From NCBI GenBank assembly GCA_022447275.1, contig JAKVBK010000024.1:1-47270 (forward strand): DNA of 47,270 nt, in the 5' to 3' direction. This document shows positions 27,016 to 36,277 of this stretch, piece by piece. Below the pieces are notes generated by a model. It did no database searches. It had not been told where the DNA came from and saw only the letters and a list, made by a program, of their open reading frames with translations. The position numbers and the translations under genes are program-made. Position 1 is the stretch's first letter. Each line of letters opens with the position of its first letter. Origin of the DNA: Oceanicola sp. Its GTDB lineage: Bacteria; Pseudomonadota; Alphaproteobacteria; Rhodobacterales; Rhodobacteraceae.

Positions 27016-28032
27016 TCAGAACTGATCTTCGAATTTCTTGGCCAGATCCTCGATGTTCTCTGGCGGCCACTCCTCGACATCCATGCCGAGGTGCAAGCCC
27101 ATGCCAGACAGCACTTCCTTGATCTCGTTGAGCGACTTGCGCCCGAAGTTCGGGGTGCGCAGCATCTCTGCTTCGGTTTTCTGGATCAGATCACCGATGT
27201 AGACGATGTTGTCGTTCTTCAGGCAGTTCGCCGAGCGCACGGACAGTTCAAGCTCATCCACTTTCTTCAGCAGAAGCGGGTTGAACTCGAGGCCATCGTC
27301 ATCATCCTGACGCGACGCGCTTTCCGGCTCGTCGAAGTTGACGAAGATCGACAGCTGGTCCTGCAGGATGCGGGCGGCATAGGCCACAGCGTCCTCGGGA
27401 GTGACAGACCCATCGGTCTCCACCTTCAATGTTAGCTTGTCGTAATCCAGCACCTGGCCCTCACGGGTGGGCTGTACGTCATAAGACACTTTCTTGACCG
27501 GCGAGTAGATCGCATCGATCGGGATCAGGCCGATCGGCGCATCTTCCGGGCGGTTCTTCTCTGCCGCGACATAGCCTTTGCCGGTGTTCACAGTCAGTTC
27601 CATGAACAGATCGGCGCCATCATCGAGGTGGCAGATCACGTGCTCGCGGTTCAGAACCTCGATGCCAGCGGTTTCGGTGATGTCACCGGCCGTTACAACA
27701 CCGGGGCCCTTCGCCTGAACGGACAGGCGCTTGGGGCCGTCCACTTCCATGCGGATCGCAACACCCTTGAGGTTGAGCACCATGTCGGTGACATCCTCAC
27801 GCACGCCGGGGACCGACGAAAACTCATGCAGAACGTTGTCGATCTGAACGCTTGTGATCGCTGCACCCTGCAGCGAAGACAGCAGAACGCGACGCAGTGC
27901 GTTGCCCATCGTAAGACCAAAGCCGCGCTCAAGCGGTTCAGCCACACAAGTGGCCTGACGTGCGGGATCGTTGCCCGGCTTCACGTCCAGCTGAGTTGGC
28001 TTGATCAGTTCCTGCCAGTTTTTATGGATCAT
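27016..28032 (-). CDS. rpoA: DNA-directed RNA polymerase alpha subunit
   Basis: The 338-residue protein has the N-terminal assembly domain with [20 protein letters not shown] and the C-terminal DNA-contacting domain with [16 protein letters not shown] and [12 protein letters not shown]. The start at MIHKNW (28032) is standard; a longer frame to 28062 is not needed. It lies between rpsK and rplQ as in most bacteria. Confidence 0.98.
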   Translation of the reverse strand: MIHKNWQELIKPTQLDVKPGNDPARQATCVAEPLERGFGLTMGNALRRVLLSSLQGAAITSVQIDNVLHEFSSVPGVREDVTDMVLNLKGVAIRMEVDGPKRLSVQAKGPGVVTAGDITETAGIEVLNREHVICHLDDGADLFMELTVNTGKGYVAAEKNRPEDAPIGLIPIDAIYSPVKKVSYDVQPTREGQVLDYDKLTLKVETDGSVTPEDAVAYAARILQDQLSIFVNFDEPESASRQDDDDGLEFNPLLLKKVDELELSVRSANCLKNDNIVYIGDLIQKTEAEMLRTPNFGRKSLNEIKEVLSGMGLHLGMDVEEWPPENIEDLAKKFEDQF

Positions 28033-28102
28033 GTAGTGCCTCCATTCCTGCGAGTGGCCCATGCCCTAGACCACGCGCGCCCGAGGTTCCAAAATGGCGT
28101 AG

Positions 28103-28130
28103 CCGGCCCAAGGGCAATGCCGAGGGCCGG
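28103..28130 (-). other. stem-loop in the rpsK-rpoA gap
   Basis: CCGGCCC and GGGCCGG (28103-28109 with 28124-28130) enclose an inner GGC/GCC helix. The gap is 117 bases, longer than is usual here. No T run follows, so it is a candidate processing or stability element. Confidence 0.45.
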
Positions 28131-28149
28131 AACAAGCTGTATAAATCGA

Positions 28150-28539
28150 TCAGACGCGGCGACGCTTGGGAGGGCGGCACCCGTTATGTGCGATCGGGGT
28201 CACGTCGCGGATGGACGTGATGTTGAAACCAACAGCGGCCAGAGCGCGCAGCGCGCTTTCCCGACCAGAACCGGGGCCCTGCACTTCCACTTCCAGCGTC
28301 TTGACGCCGTGTTCCTGTGCCTTGCGGCCCGCATCTTCAGCGGCCATCTGAGCGGCATAGGGAGTGGATTTCCGCGAGCCCTTGAAGCCCATGGTGCCGG
28401 CAGACGACCAAGCGATGGCGTTGCCCTGCACGTCAGAGATCAGGATCTTGGTGTTGTTGAAGCTGGAGTTCACATGGGCGACACCAGCAGCGATGTTCTT
28501 ACGTTCCTTGCGCTTAGGCGCACGACGATCACGAGCCAT
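28150..28539 (-). CDS. rpsK: 30S ribosomal protein S11
   Basis: The 129-residue protein has [18 protein letters not shown] and ends [10 protein letters not shown], both diagnostic of S11, a protein of the 30S platform. It follows rpsM by 15 bases and is co-transcribed with it. Confidence 0.98.
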   Translation of the reverse strand: MARDRRAPKRKERKNIAAGVAHVNSSFNNTKILISDVQGNAIAWSSAGTMGFKGSRKSTPYAAQMAAEDAGRKAQEHGVKTLEVEVQGPGSGRESALRALAAVGFNITSIRDVTPIAHNGCRPPKRRRV

Positions 28540-28554
28540 TGATACAGACCTCCC

Positions 28555-28923
28555 TTACTTCTTCTTGCCGGCAATCGGCTTCGCGGGGCCCTTGCGGGTA
28601 CGCGCGTTGGTGTGCGTACGCTGACCGCGCACGGGGAGGTTGCGGCGATGGCGCAGACCGCGGTAGCAGCCCAGATCCATCAGGCGCTTCACGTTCATCT
28701 GCACTTCGCGGCGCAGGTCGCCTTCCACGGTGTAGTTGGCGTCGATATGCTCGCGCATGGCCAGCACTTCCGCGTCAGACAATTCGTTGACGCGACGGGT
28801 GGCTTCGATGCCGACTGCTTCGCAGATGGCTTTGGCCGAGGTGTGGCCGATACCAGTGATATAGGTGAGCGCGATAGGGACGCGCTTCCCGGTGGGGATG
28901 TTTACGCCGGCGATACGTGCCAA
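28555..28923 (-). CDS. rpsM: 30S ribosomal protein S13
   Basis: The 122-residue protein starts [15 protein letters not shown] and carries the [25 protein letters not shown] tail of S13, which contacts the head of the 30S subunit and P-site tRNA. A candidate promoter and a leader hairpin lie upstream, so this gene begins a separate unit rpsM-rpsK-rpoA-rplQ. Confidence 0.98.
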   Translation of the reverse strand: MARIAGVNIPTGKRVPIALTYITGIGHTSAKAICEAVGIEATRRVNELSDAEVLAMREHIDANYTVEGDLRREVQMNVKRLMDLGCYRGLRHRRNLPVRGQRTHTNARTRKGPAKPIAGKKK

Positions 28924-28985
28924 GTGGCTAATCCTTTGGTTGCGGTTCCGTTGCTCCAGAACCTTTTTTCACAACGACGGCCCGA

Positions 28986-29023
28986 GGCATCTGCCAGCGG
29001 GCCGAGCGGCCGGCACAGATGCC
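28986..29023 (-). promoter_or_regulatory. large hairpin in the rpsM leader
   Basis: A perfect 8-bp stem GGCATCTG/CAGATGCC (28986-28993 with 29016-29023) closes a GC-rich inner region that can form a second helix GGCC/GGCC. It lies in the predicted leader between the promoter at 29052 and rpsM. It could be an autoregulatory ribosomal protein site or a stability element. Confidence 0.55.
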
Positions 29024-29051
29024 TGTACCGATTCTCAGAACGAGAAGCCGC

Positions 29052-29080
29052 TATCTAGGAGGATTAGTGGAAAGCGTCAA
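29052..29080 (-). promoter_or_regulatory. candidate rpsM operon promoter
   Basis: The minus strand has TTGACG (29075-29080), a 17-base spacer and TAGATA (29052-29057). It would give a leader of about 120 nt for rpsM. A further TTGACA lies upstream but has no matching -10 at 17 bases. Confidence 0.6.
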
Positions 29081-29223
29081 TGGCTGACCCGTCAAAATCG
29101 GTGGCTGTCAAGAGATTTCTTCCTCTCGCGTGCAGCCAGAGAAGAAGACTCGCCTGCCGCGCGGGGCGGGACTGTCCCAAACAGGTGCAAATTCAGATAC
29201 GACCAAGCACTTCAATCCAGAGT

Positions 29224-29271
29224 GCGCATATGAAGCGCTTTCAACGCACCCTGTTAGTATCTCATATGCGC
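29224..29271. repeat. 10-bp inverted repeat at the end of the cytochrome c remnant
   Basis: GCGCATATGA (29224-29233) and TCATATGCGC (29262-29271) are perfect inverse copies 28 bases apart. The right copy overlaps the last codons of the truncated cytochrome. It could be a hairpin after that gene or a trace of an insertion event. No terminator T run is seen. Confidence 0.45.
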
Positions 29272-29592
29272 GTCGTCTGTCGTATCCGCCTCGATCAAAC
29301 CCCAAATCACGGCATCCAGAACCGGCCCTTCTGACAAACCCTGAGCTGGCATGTAACTGTCAGGCGCAATGGTTTCGGGAGCGACGAGGAATTGTTTGAG
29401 GCGTTCTTCAGTCCAGACGCCGCCCAGATTGGCAAGCGCATCGGAATAAAAGCCGTACTCCACGCCTGCAACATTGCGCCCCACAACACCATTCATCGAA
29501 GGTGCGTCGCCTAAGTTGCACTCCTCACCGCAGTGACAACCAGCACATTTGCTGCGGATGGCGCGCGCTTCGAAAAGGATCGCTTTCAGGAA
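29254..29592 (-). pseudogene. truncated class I cytochrome c (heme domain only)
   Basis: The open frame on the minus strand encodes the mature part of a small cytochrome c: the heme-binding CAGCH is followed by MNGVVGRNVAG, GFYSDALANLGG-WTEE, LKQFLVAP and SYMPAQGL, where the Met could be the axial ligand. The frame opens after a TAA at 29593-29595 and has no signal peptide and no clear ATG before the heme motif; the first ATG (29496) lies after CAGCH. Without export the protein could not be matured, so I read it as a 5'-truncated remnant. It interrupts the usual adk-rpsM neighbourhood. The region is less GC-rich than its neighbours. Confidence 0.6.
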
Positions 29593-29614
29593 TTAATCCC
29601 CGAAACCACCTTTC

Positions 29615-30199
29615 TTAAGATACGCGATCCAGGATGGCGTTGATGTCAGAGCTGACGGTTTCAATCTCTCTCATACCGTCAACAGACTGGAGCTCACCGC
29701 GCGCGTAATAGTAGCCAATCAAGGGGGCGGTCTTCTTGTAATACTCCATCAGCCTTGTTTTCAGGCTTTCTGCATTGTCATCGGCCCGAACAGGTTGGCC
29801 TGCGGCCGCGGCTTCGGCGGCGCGGTTTTCGACCCGCTTGACCAACGCCCCGTCATCGACCTGCAGCTCGATAACCGCATTGAGGCCCATCCCCATCGCT
29901 TCAAGCAATTTTCCAAGCGCATCTGCCTGAGGCAAGGTTCGGGGGAAGCCGTCAAAGATAAACCCATCGCTTTGGGCGGTGCTCAGTTTTTCCTCGATCA
30001 GACCGATCACGATCTCATCGGTGACCAACTCACCCGCATCCATGATGGCGGCCACTTTCTGGCCCATCTCTGTCCCGGAGGTCCGGGCGGCCCGCAGCAT
30101 GTCCCCCGTCGAGAGCTGCATCATGTTTCGGCTTTCCACCAGCTTTTGTGCTTGTGTGCCTTTGCCAGCCCCCGGCGGGCCCAGAAGAATGATATTCAT
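29615..30199 (-). CDS. adk: adenylate kinase (short form)
   Basis: The 194-residue kinase has the P-loop GPPGAGKGT (7-15), STGDMLRAA and the IFDGFPRT motif. The LID region is reduced to a short loop, so it is the short form without a zinc-binding or extended LID. It interconverts ATP+AMP and 2 ADP. The start overlaps the secY stop (ATGA), as is common for secY-adk. Confidence 0.96.
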   Translation of the reverse strand: MNIILLGPPGAGKGTQAQKLVESRNMMQLSTGDMLRAARTSGTEMGQKVAAIMDAGELVTDEIVIGLIEEKLSTAQSDGFIFDGFPRTLPQADALGKLLEAMGMGLNAVIELQVDDGALVKRVENRAAEAAAAGQPVRADDNAESLKTRLMEYYKKTAPLIGYYYARGELQSVDGMREIETVSSDINAILDRVS

Positions 30200-31557
30200 C
30201 GGCGCGCTGGCCCTCCCTTACGTCCTCCCCGCTTTTTCCCGCGGAGTTGAGACTTTTCAATTAGGCCTTCGTACTGGTGCGCCAGAAGATGGCTCTGCAC
30301 CTGCTGGATCGTGTCCATCGTGACCGACACGACGATCAGCACGGAGGTGCCGCCGAAGTAGAACGGGATAGACAGCTCAGCCCGGATGATTTCAGGCATC
30401 AAGCAGACCAGCGCCAGATAGCCGGAGCCCAGCACCAGGATACGCGTAACCACGTAATCAAGATACTCGGCCGTCCGCTTGCCCGGACGGATGCCCGGGA
30501 TAAAGCCGTTTTGGTTTTTCAGGTTGTCGGCCACGTCCTCAGTCTTGAAGGACACGTTCTGGGTATAGAAATACGTGAAGAACACGATCATGGCCGTGAA
30601 GAACAGCAGATATGCCGGCTGACCGGGCCCGAAATAGGCCAGGATGGTCGACATGACAGGGCCCGTGTTCCCGCCCGAGAACGTAGCCATTGTGGTTGGC
30701 AACAGCAGCAGGGACGAGGCGAAAATGGCAGGGATAACGCCCGCCGGGTTCACCTTGACAGGCAGGTGGCTGGAGCCCCCGTCATATACTTTCATACCCA
30801 CTTGGCGACGCGGATACTGAATGTGGATCTTGCGCAAGGCGCGTTCCATGAACACCACGAAGGCAATCGTCACGATCATCATGACAACAACACCCACGAT
30901 CACAGCGGGGCTGATGGCGCCGGTACGGCCCTGGCTGAGGAACTGTGCCATGGCAGCAGGCACTTCCGCGATGATGCCGACGAAGATGATCAACGAAATG
31001 CCGTTGCCCACGCCGCGCTGGGTGATCTGCTCGCCCAGCCACATCAGGAACATAGTACCGCCCACAAGGGTGATTACGCAGGATGCACGGAAAAACAGGC
31101 CCGGATCGGTCACAAGGCCGCCCGCTTCAAGCGATACGGCAAGCCCGTATGCCTGGAACGTAGCCAGCAGCACGGTGCCATAGCGGGTGTATTGGTTGAT
31201 CTTCTTGCGGCCCTGTTCGCCCTCTTTCTTCAGCTGCTCGAGACGCGGCACCATGGCCGTGAGCAGCTGAACAATGATCGAGGCCGAAATATAAGGCATG
31301 ATGCCGAGGGCAAAGATCCCCATCCGCGCCAGCGCACCGCCGGTAAACATCGACAGGATGCCGCCAATGCCCGCTGCAGCCTGCTCCATGAAATCACGCA
31401 GGGCGTCGCCTTCGATCCCCGGAACGGGAATGAACGTGCCGATCCGGTAAACGATCAACAAGCCAAGAGTGAACAGGATGCGATTGCGCAGCTCGGTCGC
31501 CTTGCCAAAGGCAGACCAGCTCATGTTTGCGGCCATTTGTTCCGCTGCAGATGCCAT
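30196..31557 (-). CDS. secY: protein translocase subunit SecY
   Basis: This 453-residue channel protein of the Sec translocon has ten hydrophobic segments. Landmarks are [22 protein letters not shown] near the start, the plug and pore region [23 protein letters not shown], and the cytoplasmic tip [14 protein letters not shown]. The ATG at 31557 is preceded by GGGGAGG, so the upstream 20-codon extension is rejected. It is coupled to adk. Confidence 0.97.
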   Translation of the reverse strand: MASAAEQMAANMSWSAFGKATELRNRILFTLGLLIVYRIGTFIPVPGIEGDALRDFMEQAAAGIGGILSMFTGGALARMGIFALGIMPYISASIIVQLLTAMVPRLEQLKKEGEQGRKKINQYTRYGTVLLATFQAYGLAVSLEAGGLVTDPGLFFRASCVITLVGGTMFLMWLGEQITQRGVGNGISLIIFVGIIAEVPAAMAQFLSQGRTGAISPAVIVGVVVMMIVTIAFVVFMERALRKIHIQYPRRQVGMKVYDGGSSHLPVKVNPAGVIPAIFASSLLLLPTTMATFSGGNTGPVMSTILAYFGPGQPAYLLFFTAMIVFFTYFYTQNVSFKTEDVADNLKNQNGFIPGIRPGKRTAEYLDYVVTRILVLGSGYLALVCLMPEIIRAELSIPFYFGGTSVLIVVSVTMDTIQQVQSHLLAHQYEGLIEKSQLRGKKRGGRKGGPARR

Positions 31558-31582
31558 GGAGGGGCCTCCCCTTATCATGCAT

Positions 31583-31654
31583 GCGCCGCCGGGCCTGTCG
31601 CAGGCCGGCGGCGCCAAAAACCTATGGGCTAGTTAGGCACCAATTTCGGTGCCT
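31583..31654 (-). other. two stem-loops in the rplO-secY gap
   Basis: The 105-base gap holds AGGCACC/GGTGCCT (31635-31641 with 31648-31654) and a long GC-rich helix GCGCCGCC-(G)-GGCCTG/CAGGCC-GGCGGCGC (31583-31614) with loop TCG. Neither has a strong T run directly after it on the minus strand, though GGTTTTTGG lies between them. They may set the relative levels of L15 and SecY. Confidence 0.55.
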
Positions 31655-31662
31655 GCAAGCAA

Positions 31663-32214
31663 TCAGGCCTCTGCTTCCGCCGATTTAGCGGAGCTGTCAG
31701 CCAGTGTGATCGAACCACCTGCCGCTTCCACGGCAGCAACGGCCGCCTTGGAGGCGCCGGTCACTTGCAGTTCAACCTTGGACGCAAAGGCAACCGTCTG
31801 CAGCTTGCCCTTTGCGTCGAGGGACAAAATGCCCTCGTCATCACGTACGGGGGCCGTCTTGGCCAGCACGCGCACACCGTCCAGCTTGCGGCGCACCAGA
31901 CCGGATGCAACCAGCACGTCTTCGGTGATCGGCGCGGAGGCGTCCAGCTTGCCCTCTGCGATGAACTTCTCGATCAGGGCGAGGTTCACAACAGCGAAGG
32001 ACTTGCGGTTCGGCTTGTTGAAGCCGCGCTTAGGCAGACGCTGGTAGAGCGGCATCTGGCCACCCTCGTAGCCCTTGATCGCCACACCCGAGCGGGACTT
32101 CTGACCCTTGATACCACGGCCGGCAGTCTTGCCCTTGCCGGAGCCGGGGCCGCGTGCGATGCGCTTTTTCTTGGGGGACGAGCCGGCAGCCGGCGAAAGT
32201 TCATTCAGTCTCAT
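31663..32214 (-). CDS. rplO: 50S ribosomal protein L15
   Basis: The 183-residue protein starts [12 protein letters not shown] and has [24 protein letters not shown]-like and [10 protein letters not shown] motifs of L15. It is about 30 residues longer than typical L15, with an Ala/Ser/Glu-rich C-terminal tail ([15 protein letters not shown] and beyond). The start at 32214 has AAGGAGAAG upstream. A candidate promoter lies about 95 bases before it, so rplO-secY-adk is probably its own unit. Confidence 0.97.
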   Translation of the reverse strand: MRLNELSPAAGSSPKKKRIARGPGSGKGKTAGRGIKGQKSRSGVAIKGYEGGQMPLYQRLPKRGFNKPNRKSFAVVNLALIEKFIAEGKLDASAPITEDVLVASGLVRRKLDGVRVLAKTAPVRDDEGILSLDAKGKLQTVAFASKVELQVTGASKAAVAAVEAAGGSITLADSSAKSAEAEA

Positions 32215-32307
32215 GTCGCTTCTCCTTGGCCGGAACACCTCCCCTGAAGCGATAATGGGAGGGACACGGCATTAATGATGTCAGAGTCGGTCAGTGCCGA
32301 CCGGGCG

Positions 32308-32336
32308 CGTTTACCGGCCTCTGCCACGCTTGGCAA
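32308..32336 (-). promoter_or_regulatory. candidate rplO-secY-adk promoter
   Basis: The minus strand has TTGCCA (32331-32336), a 17-base spacer and TAAACG (32308-32313). It is nearly the same as the rpmC promoter at 37562-37590. A short dyad CGGTC/GACCG follows in the leader. Confidence 0.55.
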
Positions 32337-32371
32337 GAGCCATCCGTGCACGCGCGACATCCTTGCAGCTT

Positions 32372-32854
32372 TCAGGCCCTGTGCGGCAGCGTCGGAACGC
32401 GCGCCTCGTAAATGGACAGGCCGAGGCTGACAATTACGCAACCGGTGAACAGATAGAGACCCCAAGCCACCTCGATCTGGCCAATCCCGATCCCCTGCGC
32501 GATTACAATATAAAGCGCGAGGATGAAGATATCGGCCATGGCCAATTTGCCGAGGATGGCCACCACAGGCGCAGCACGCCGGTCAAGATAGCCGAACTGG
32601 ATCAGCGCCAGCCCCGTGCATTTCAGTATCGGTGCCACGAGCGCAAAGAAGGTCACGGCCAAGGCAAGGGGCACATCCAACTGCCAGAGCTTTTGCAGCC
32701 CAGAGATCACCGTAATCGTATCGGCCTCAAAGAGAGTGCTGCCCCCAAGCCAGCTTGGCATCTGCCATTCCGGCACAAGGCCCGTGCGGATCAGGGGCGC
32801 GAACCATGCGATCGGGAAGGCGATCAGAAGCGCAAGATTGAGAAGACGGGTCAT
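32372..32854 (-). CDS. PqiA-like integral membrane protein
   Basis: The 160-residue protein has four predicted membrane segments (about 4-22, 48-66, 72-98 and 108-150 containing two). The blocks PILKCTGLALIQFG and GKLAMADIFILALYIV recall the paraquat-inducible protein A family, which works in envelope lipid transport with MCE proteins. No MCE partner is nearby. It lies inside the spc ribosomal cluster between rpmD and rplO. Its ATG overlaps the stop of a short upstream ORF by 4 bases. Confidence 0.7.
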   Translation of the reverse strand: MTRLLNLALLIAFPIAWFAPLIRTGLVPEWQMPSWLGGSTLFEADTITVISGLQKLWQLDVPLALAVTFFALVAPILKCTGLALIQFGYLDRRAAPVVAILGKLAMADIFILALYIVIAQGIGIGQIEVAWGLYLFTGCVIVSLGLSIYEARVPTLPHRA

Positions 32855-33036
32855 GAACACCTTCGCAGCAGCAGCCCATGCGGGCCAACATCTTTGGCCC
32901 ATATGGGGTGTTTGATCACGCGGCTCAACATCTCAAACGTCAAAACCCCCAGCGCGAAGACGCCACTCAAGGCCAGATGCGCGGCTGTTGGCGCGCTCGC
33001 GTCGCAACGCGTGATCAAATCCGTGGCCCCTTCCAC
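32851..33036 (-). CDS. possible small ORF (61 aa) coupled to the PqiA-like gene
   Basis: A GTG-started frame encodes a 61-residue peptide with one hydrophobic stretch (LALSGVFALGVLTF) and a basic end (LLLRRCS). Its TGA overlaps the ATG of the PqiA-like gene. No good ribosome-binding site precedes the GTG. The overlap and hydrophobicity are the only support, so it may be spurious. Confidence 0.28.
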   Translation of the reverse strand: MEGATDLITRCDASAPTAAHLALSGVFALGVLTFEMLSRVIKHPIWAKDVGPHGLLLRRCS

Positions 33037-33125
33037 CCAGCGCCATTCTGTGTCTCAAGCCACTTCCAACTTTGAGATTGTCTGAGCGGCGGGCCACAAA
33101 GCGCAACTGAACAGCACCCGGCAAG

Positions 33126-33161
33126 CAAAAAGCCCCGGTCATTTCTGACCGGGGCTTTTCT
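33126..33161 (-). terminator. terminator after rpmD
   Basis: A 13-bp perfect stem (33128-33140 with 33147-33159) with a 6-base loop is flanked by A and T runs on both sides and works on either strand. It lies about 20 bases after the rpmD stop and ends the rpmC-rpmD unit. Confidence 0.88.
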
Positions 33162-33180
33162 ATTTCGTGCAGAGGCGGGC

Positions 33181-33369
33181 TCAGCCGCGCTCTTCGATGA
33201 TCTCAACCAGATGCGGGATCTTGTTGACCATGCCGCGCACGGAGGGGGTGTCCTCCAGTTCGCGGGTCTTGTGCATCTTGTTCAGGCCCAGGCCGATCAG
33301 CGTCTGACGCTGCTTGGCGGGGCGACGGATCGGGGAGCCGATCTGCTTGACAACGATGGTTTTCGCCAT
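33181..33369 (-). CDS. rpmD: 50S ribosomal protein L30
   Basis: The 62-residue protein starts [16 protein letters not shown] and has [20 protein letters not shown], as in L30. It follows rpsE by 12 bases and is the last gene before a strong terminator. Confidence 0.97.
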   Translation of the reverse strand: MAKTIVVKQIGSPIRRPAKQRQTLIGLGLNKMHKTRELEDTPSVRGMVNKIPHLVEIIEERG

Positions 33370-33381
33370 GGGTCTGTCTCC

Positions 33382-33960
33382 TTACGCGTCTGCGGTCTCG
33401 GCAGGGGCGTCATCCTTCTTGGGGAGGATGTCGGCCACCTTCTTGCCGCGGCGCTGAGCAACCATACGGGGCGAGCTTTCCTTGGTCAGCCCGTCGATGG
33501 TTGCGCGGATCATGTTGTAGGGGTTCTGCGTCCCGATGGACTTTGCCACCACGTCCTGAACGCCCAACATTTCGAACACGGCACGCATCGGACCACCGGC
33601 AATGATACCAGTACCGGTCGGCGCGGTGCGCATGACCACGCGGCCAGCGCCGTGACGGCCTTCGATGTCGTGGTGCAGCGTGCGGCCTTCGCGCAGCGGC
33701 ACACGGATCATCTGACGCTTGGCCTGCTCGGTGGCCTTGCGGATGGCCTCGGGGACCTCCTTGGCCTTGCCCTTGCCGAAGCCCACGCGGCCCTTCTGGT
33801 CGCCTACGACAACGAGTGCCGCAAAGCCAAAGCGCTTACCGCCTTTTACCGTCTTGGAGACGCGGTTGATCGCGACGAGACGATCTGCGAATTCCGGGGT
33901 TTCCTCGCGTTCGCGGCGGTCCCGGCCACGGCCACGGCCGCGCTGTTCACGTTCTGCCAT
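33382..33960 (-). CDS. rpsE: 30S ribosomal protein S5
   Basis: The 192-residue protein has the S5 double-stranded RNA-binding domain with [20 protein letters not shown] and [15 protein letters not shown], then LVNAGTGI-like [16 protein letters not shown]. The N-terminus is a charged [13 protein letters not shown] extension. S5 acts in decoding fidelity. The 119-base gap before it is long for this cluster and contains two dyads. Confidence 0.97.
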   Translation of the reverse strand: MAEREQRGRGRGRDRREREETPEFADRLVAINRVSKTVKGGKRFGFAALVVVGDQKGRVGFGKGKAKEVPEAIRKATEQAKRQMIRVPLREGRTLHHDIEGRHGAGRVVMRTAPTGTGIIAGGPMRAVFEMLGVQDVVAKSIGTQNPYNMIRATIDGLTKESSPRMVAQRRGKKVADILPKKDDAPAETADA

Positions 33961-33996
33961 TTCTGTCAGTCCTATTCTTTTTCAATCAACCATGGT

Positions 33997-34073
33997 GTCG
34001 GTCACCGACCCTGGTCATCGGGGCATTGCGCCCACACTTCAACGAGGTGAACGGGCCGGCAGGCGGCCCGTTC
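33997..34073 (-). other. two dyads in the rplR-rpsE gap
   Basis: GTCGGT-C-ACCGAC (33997-34009) and a 9-bp stem GAACGGGCC/GGCCCGTTC (34049-34057 with 34065-34073) lie in the 119-base gap between rplR and rpsE. No T run follows on the minus strand. These may be RNA processing or stability structures. Confidence 0.5.
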
Positions 34074-34079
34074 GGGAGA

Positions 34080-34439
34080 TCAGAATTTCAGACCGCCTTC
34101 GCGGGCTGCATCGGCGAGGGCCTTGACCTTGCCGTGAAAGAGGAAGCCGCCCCGGTCGAAGTAGCAGCTCTCGATGCCCGCGGCCTTTGCGCGCTCGGCA
34201 ATCGCGGCGCCCACCTTTGCGGCGGCCTCCACGTTGTTCTTGCCAACCACACCAAGATCCTTCTCCAGCGAAGATGCCGAGGCCAGGGTCACGCCCTGTG
34301 CGTCGTCGATCAGCTGTACGCTGATGTTCTTGTTGGAGCGGTGCACGGAGAGACGCAGCCCTTCGGGATTGCGCTTCTTGAGCTTGTTCCGAACGCGCAA
34401 GCGGCGCTTCAGAAACAGTTCGCGTTTGCTGTTTGCCAT
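34080..34439 (-). CDS. rplR: 50S ribosomal protein L18
   Basis: The 119-residue protein has [30 protein letters not shown] and the C-terminal [24 protein letters not shown] of L18, which binds 5S rRNA. It follows rplF by 11 bases. Confidence 0.97.
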   Translation of the reverse strand: MANSKRELFLKRRLRVRNKLKKRNPEGLRLSVHRSNKNISVQLIDDAQGVTLASASSLEKDLGVVGKNNVEAAAKVGAAIAERAKAAGIESCYFDRGGFLFHGKVKALADAAREGGLKF

Positions 34440-34450
34440 TTTCTGCGTCC

Positions 34451-34984
34451 TTACTTCTTCTTGCCTTCCTTGCGGAAGATGAACTCACCCTTGTAGCGGA
34501 TGCCCTTGCCCTTGTAGGGCTCCGGCTTGCGCCAATCGCGGATGTTGGCGGCCACTTGGCCAACCTGCTGTTCATCACTCCCCTCGATGATGATTTCGGT
34601 GGGCTTCGGAACCGTCACGGTGACGCCTTCCGGAACCTCGAAATTCACATCGTGGCTGAGGCCGAGCGCCAGCTTCAGGGTGTTGCCCTGCATCTGTGCG
34701 CGATAACCGACGCCCTGGATTTCCAGCTCTTTTTTGAAGCCGGTTGTGACGCCCTGCACAAGGTTTGCAACCATGGTGCGGGACATGCCCCACTGCTGGC
34801 GCGCACGCTTGGACTTGCCGCGCGGCATGACCGAAACAGCGTTGTCTTCTACAGTGATCGTCACGTCGTCGGTGCCGGTGAAAGAGCGGGTGCCCTTGGG
34901 GCCCTTCACTTCCACCGTCTGACCGCTGACCTTGGCTTCAACGCCAGAGGGCAGCTCTACGGGTTTCTTTCCAATTCGAGACAT
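34451..34984 (-). CDS. rplF: 50S ribosomal protein L6
   Basis: The 177-residue protein starts [15 protein letters not shown] and ends with [14 protein letters not shown], the L6 signature, then a basic tail. ATG 34984 is the family start; the frame extends further upstream but without support. Confidence 0.97.
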   Translation of the reverse strand: MSRIGKKPVELPSGVEAKVSGQTVEVKGPKGTRSFTGTDDVTITVEDNAVSVMPRGKSKRARQQWGMSRTMVANLVQGVTTGFKKELEIQGVGYRAQMQGNTLKLALGLSHDVNFEVPEGVTVTVPKPTEIIIEGSDEQQVGQVAANIRDWRKPEPYKGKGIRYKGEFIFRKEGKKK

Positions 34985-34994
34985 CTTGCCCTCC

Positions 34995-35384
34995 TTAGAA
35001 TACGGTGCAGAGCACTTCGCCGCCAACATTGTTGGAGCGGGCATTGGCATCCGACATCACACCCTTGGAGGTGGACACGATGGAGACGCCGAGACCCTGG
35101 CGAACCGAGGGGATGTTGTCGACGCCCATGTACACGCGACGGCCGGGTGTAGACACGCGCTTGACTTCGCGGATCACCGGAACGCCTTCGTAGTACTTCA
35201 GGCTGATCTCGATTTCCGGATGCTTGGTGCCATCAACGGCCTCGTAGCCGCGGATGTAACCTTCATCGACAAGCACGTCGAGCACGCGGGCGCGCAACTT
35301 GGAAGCGGGGGTGCGAACCGTGGATTTTCCGCGCAGCTGTGCGTTGCGGATACGGGTCAGCATATCGCCGAGAGGATCGTTCAT
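34995..35384 (-). CDS. rpsH: 30S ribosomal protein S8
   Basis: The 129-residue protein starts [16 protein letters not shown] and has the C-terminal [19 protein letters not shown] signature. In E. coli, S8 represses the spc operon by binding the rplE region; no such site was identified here. Confidence 0.98.
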   Translation of the reverse strand: MNDPLGDMLTRIRNAQLRGKSTVRTPASKLRARVLDVLVDEGYIRGYEAVDGTKHPEIEISLKYYEGVPVIREVKRVSTPGRRVYMGVDNIPSVRQGLGVSIVSTSKGVMSDANARSNNVGGEVLCTVF

Positions 35385-35396
35385 CTTCAGACCTCC

Positions 35397-35702
35397 TTAC
35401 CAGCTCGACTTGACCATGCCGGGGATCTGGCCGTTGGAGGCCAGATCGCGCAGCGCGATCCGAGACATTTTGAGCTTGCGGTAATACGCCTTGGGACGAC
35501 CGGTGAGCTGGCACCGGTTGTGCAGGCGGGTGGGCGAGGAGTTGCGGGGCAACTCAGCCAGCTTCAGACGCGCCTTGAAGCGGTCTTCCATCGGGCGGCT
35601 CTCGTCATTCGCGATTTCCTTCAGCGCAGCGCGCTTGGCAGCATATTGCTCAACCAGCTTCTGACGCTTCTTTTCGCGTTCGATCATTGCTTTCTTGGCC
35701 AT
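35397..35702 (-). CDS. rpsN: 30S ribosomal protein S14 (zinc-independent form)
   Basis: The 101-residue protein has [26 protein letters not shown] near its end. The length and the lack of CxxC pairs show it is the long, zinc-free type. It lies between rplE and rpsH as expected. Confidence 0.98.
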   Translation of the reverse strand: MAKKAMIEREKKRQKLVEQYAAKRAALKEIANDESRPMEDRFKARLKLAELPRNSSPTRLHNRCQLTGRPKAYYRKLKMSRIALRDLASNGQIPGMVKSSW

Positions 35703-35713
35703 GAGAACGTTCC

Positions 35714-36277
35714 TCAGCTGTTGAAGGGCATGTTGAAAAGCTTCAACAGCGCTTTTGCTTCTGCATCATTCGGAGCGGTGGTGCAGATAATGATGTCCAT
35801 ACCCCAGACTTCATCGACCTTGTCGAAGTCAATCTCGGGGAACACGATGTGCTCTTTGAGGCCCATGGCGTAGTTGCCGCGGCCATCAAAGGAAGAGCCC
35901 TTCACGCCGCGGAAGTCGCGGACACGGGGCAGAGCAATCGTGATCAGACGGTCGAGGAATTCGTACATCCGATCCTGGCGCAAGGTCACCTTGGCGCCCA
36001 GCGGCATGTCTTCACGAACGCGGAAACCAGCGATCGACTTCTTGGCGCGCGTGATAACAGCTTTCTGGCCGGTGATCTTGGTCAGGTCTTCCTGAGCAGA
36101 TTTGGCTTTCTTGCTGTCCTTGACGCTTTCTGCGCCGGCGCCGATGTTCAGAACGATCTTGTCCAGACGCGGGATAAGCATCTCGTTCTTGTAGCCGAAC
36201 TCTTCCATCATCGCCGCCCGGATCGAGTCCTTGTAGACGGCCTTCAGGCGGGGGGTGTAGTTTGCTGTATCAAGCAT
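35714..36277 (-). CDS. rplE: 50S ribosomal protein L5
   Basis: The 187-residue protein has [15 protein letters not shown], the ARKSIAGF-like [23 protein letters not shown] and [18 protein letters not shown]5 binds 5S rRNA in the central protuberance. It overlaps rplX by one base. Confidence 0.98.
   Translation of the reverse strand: MLDTANYTPRLKAVYKDSIRAAMMEEFGYKNEMLIPRLDKIVLNIGAGAESVKDSKKAKSAQEDLTKITGQKAVITRAKKSIAGFRVREDMPLGAKVTLRQDRMYEFLDRLITIALPRVRDFRGVKGSSFDGRGNYAMGLKEHIVFPEIDFDKVDEVWGMDIIICTTAPNDAEAKALLKLFNMPFNS

Noticed and set aside
29080-29334. Short plus-strand frames beside rpsM
   Set aside because: They overlap the predicted rpsM promoter region and the cytochrome remnant, and have no ribosome-binding site or family match.
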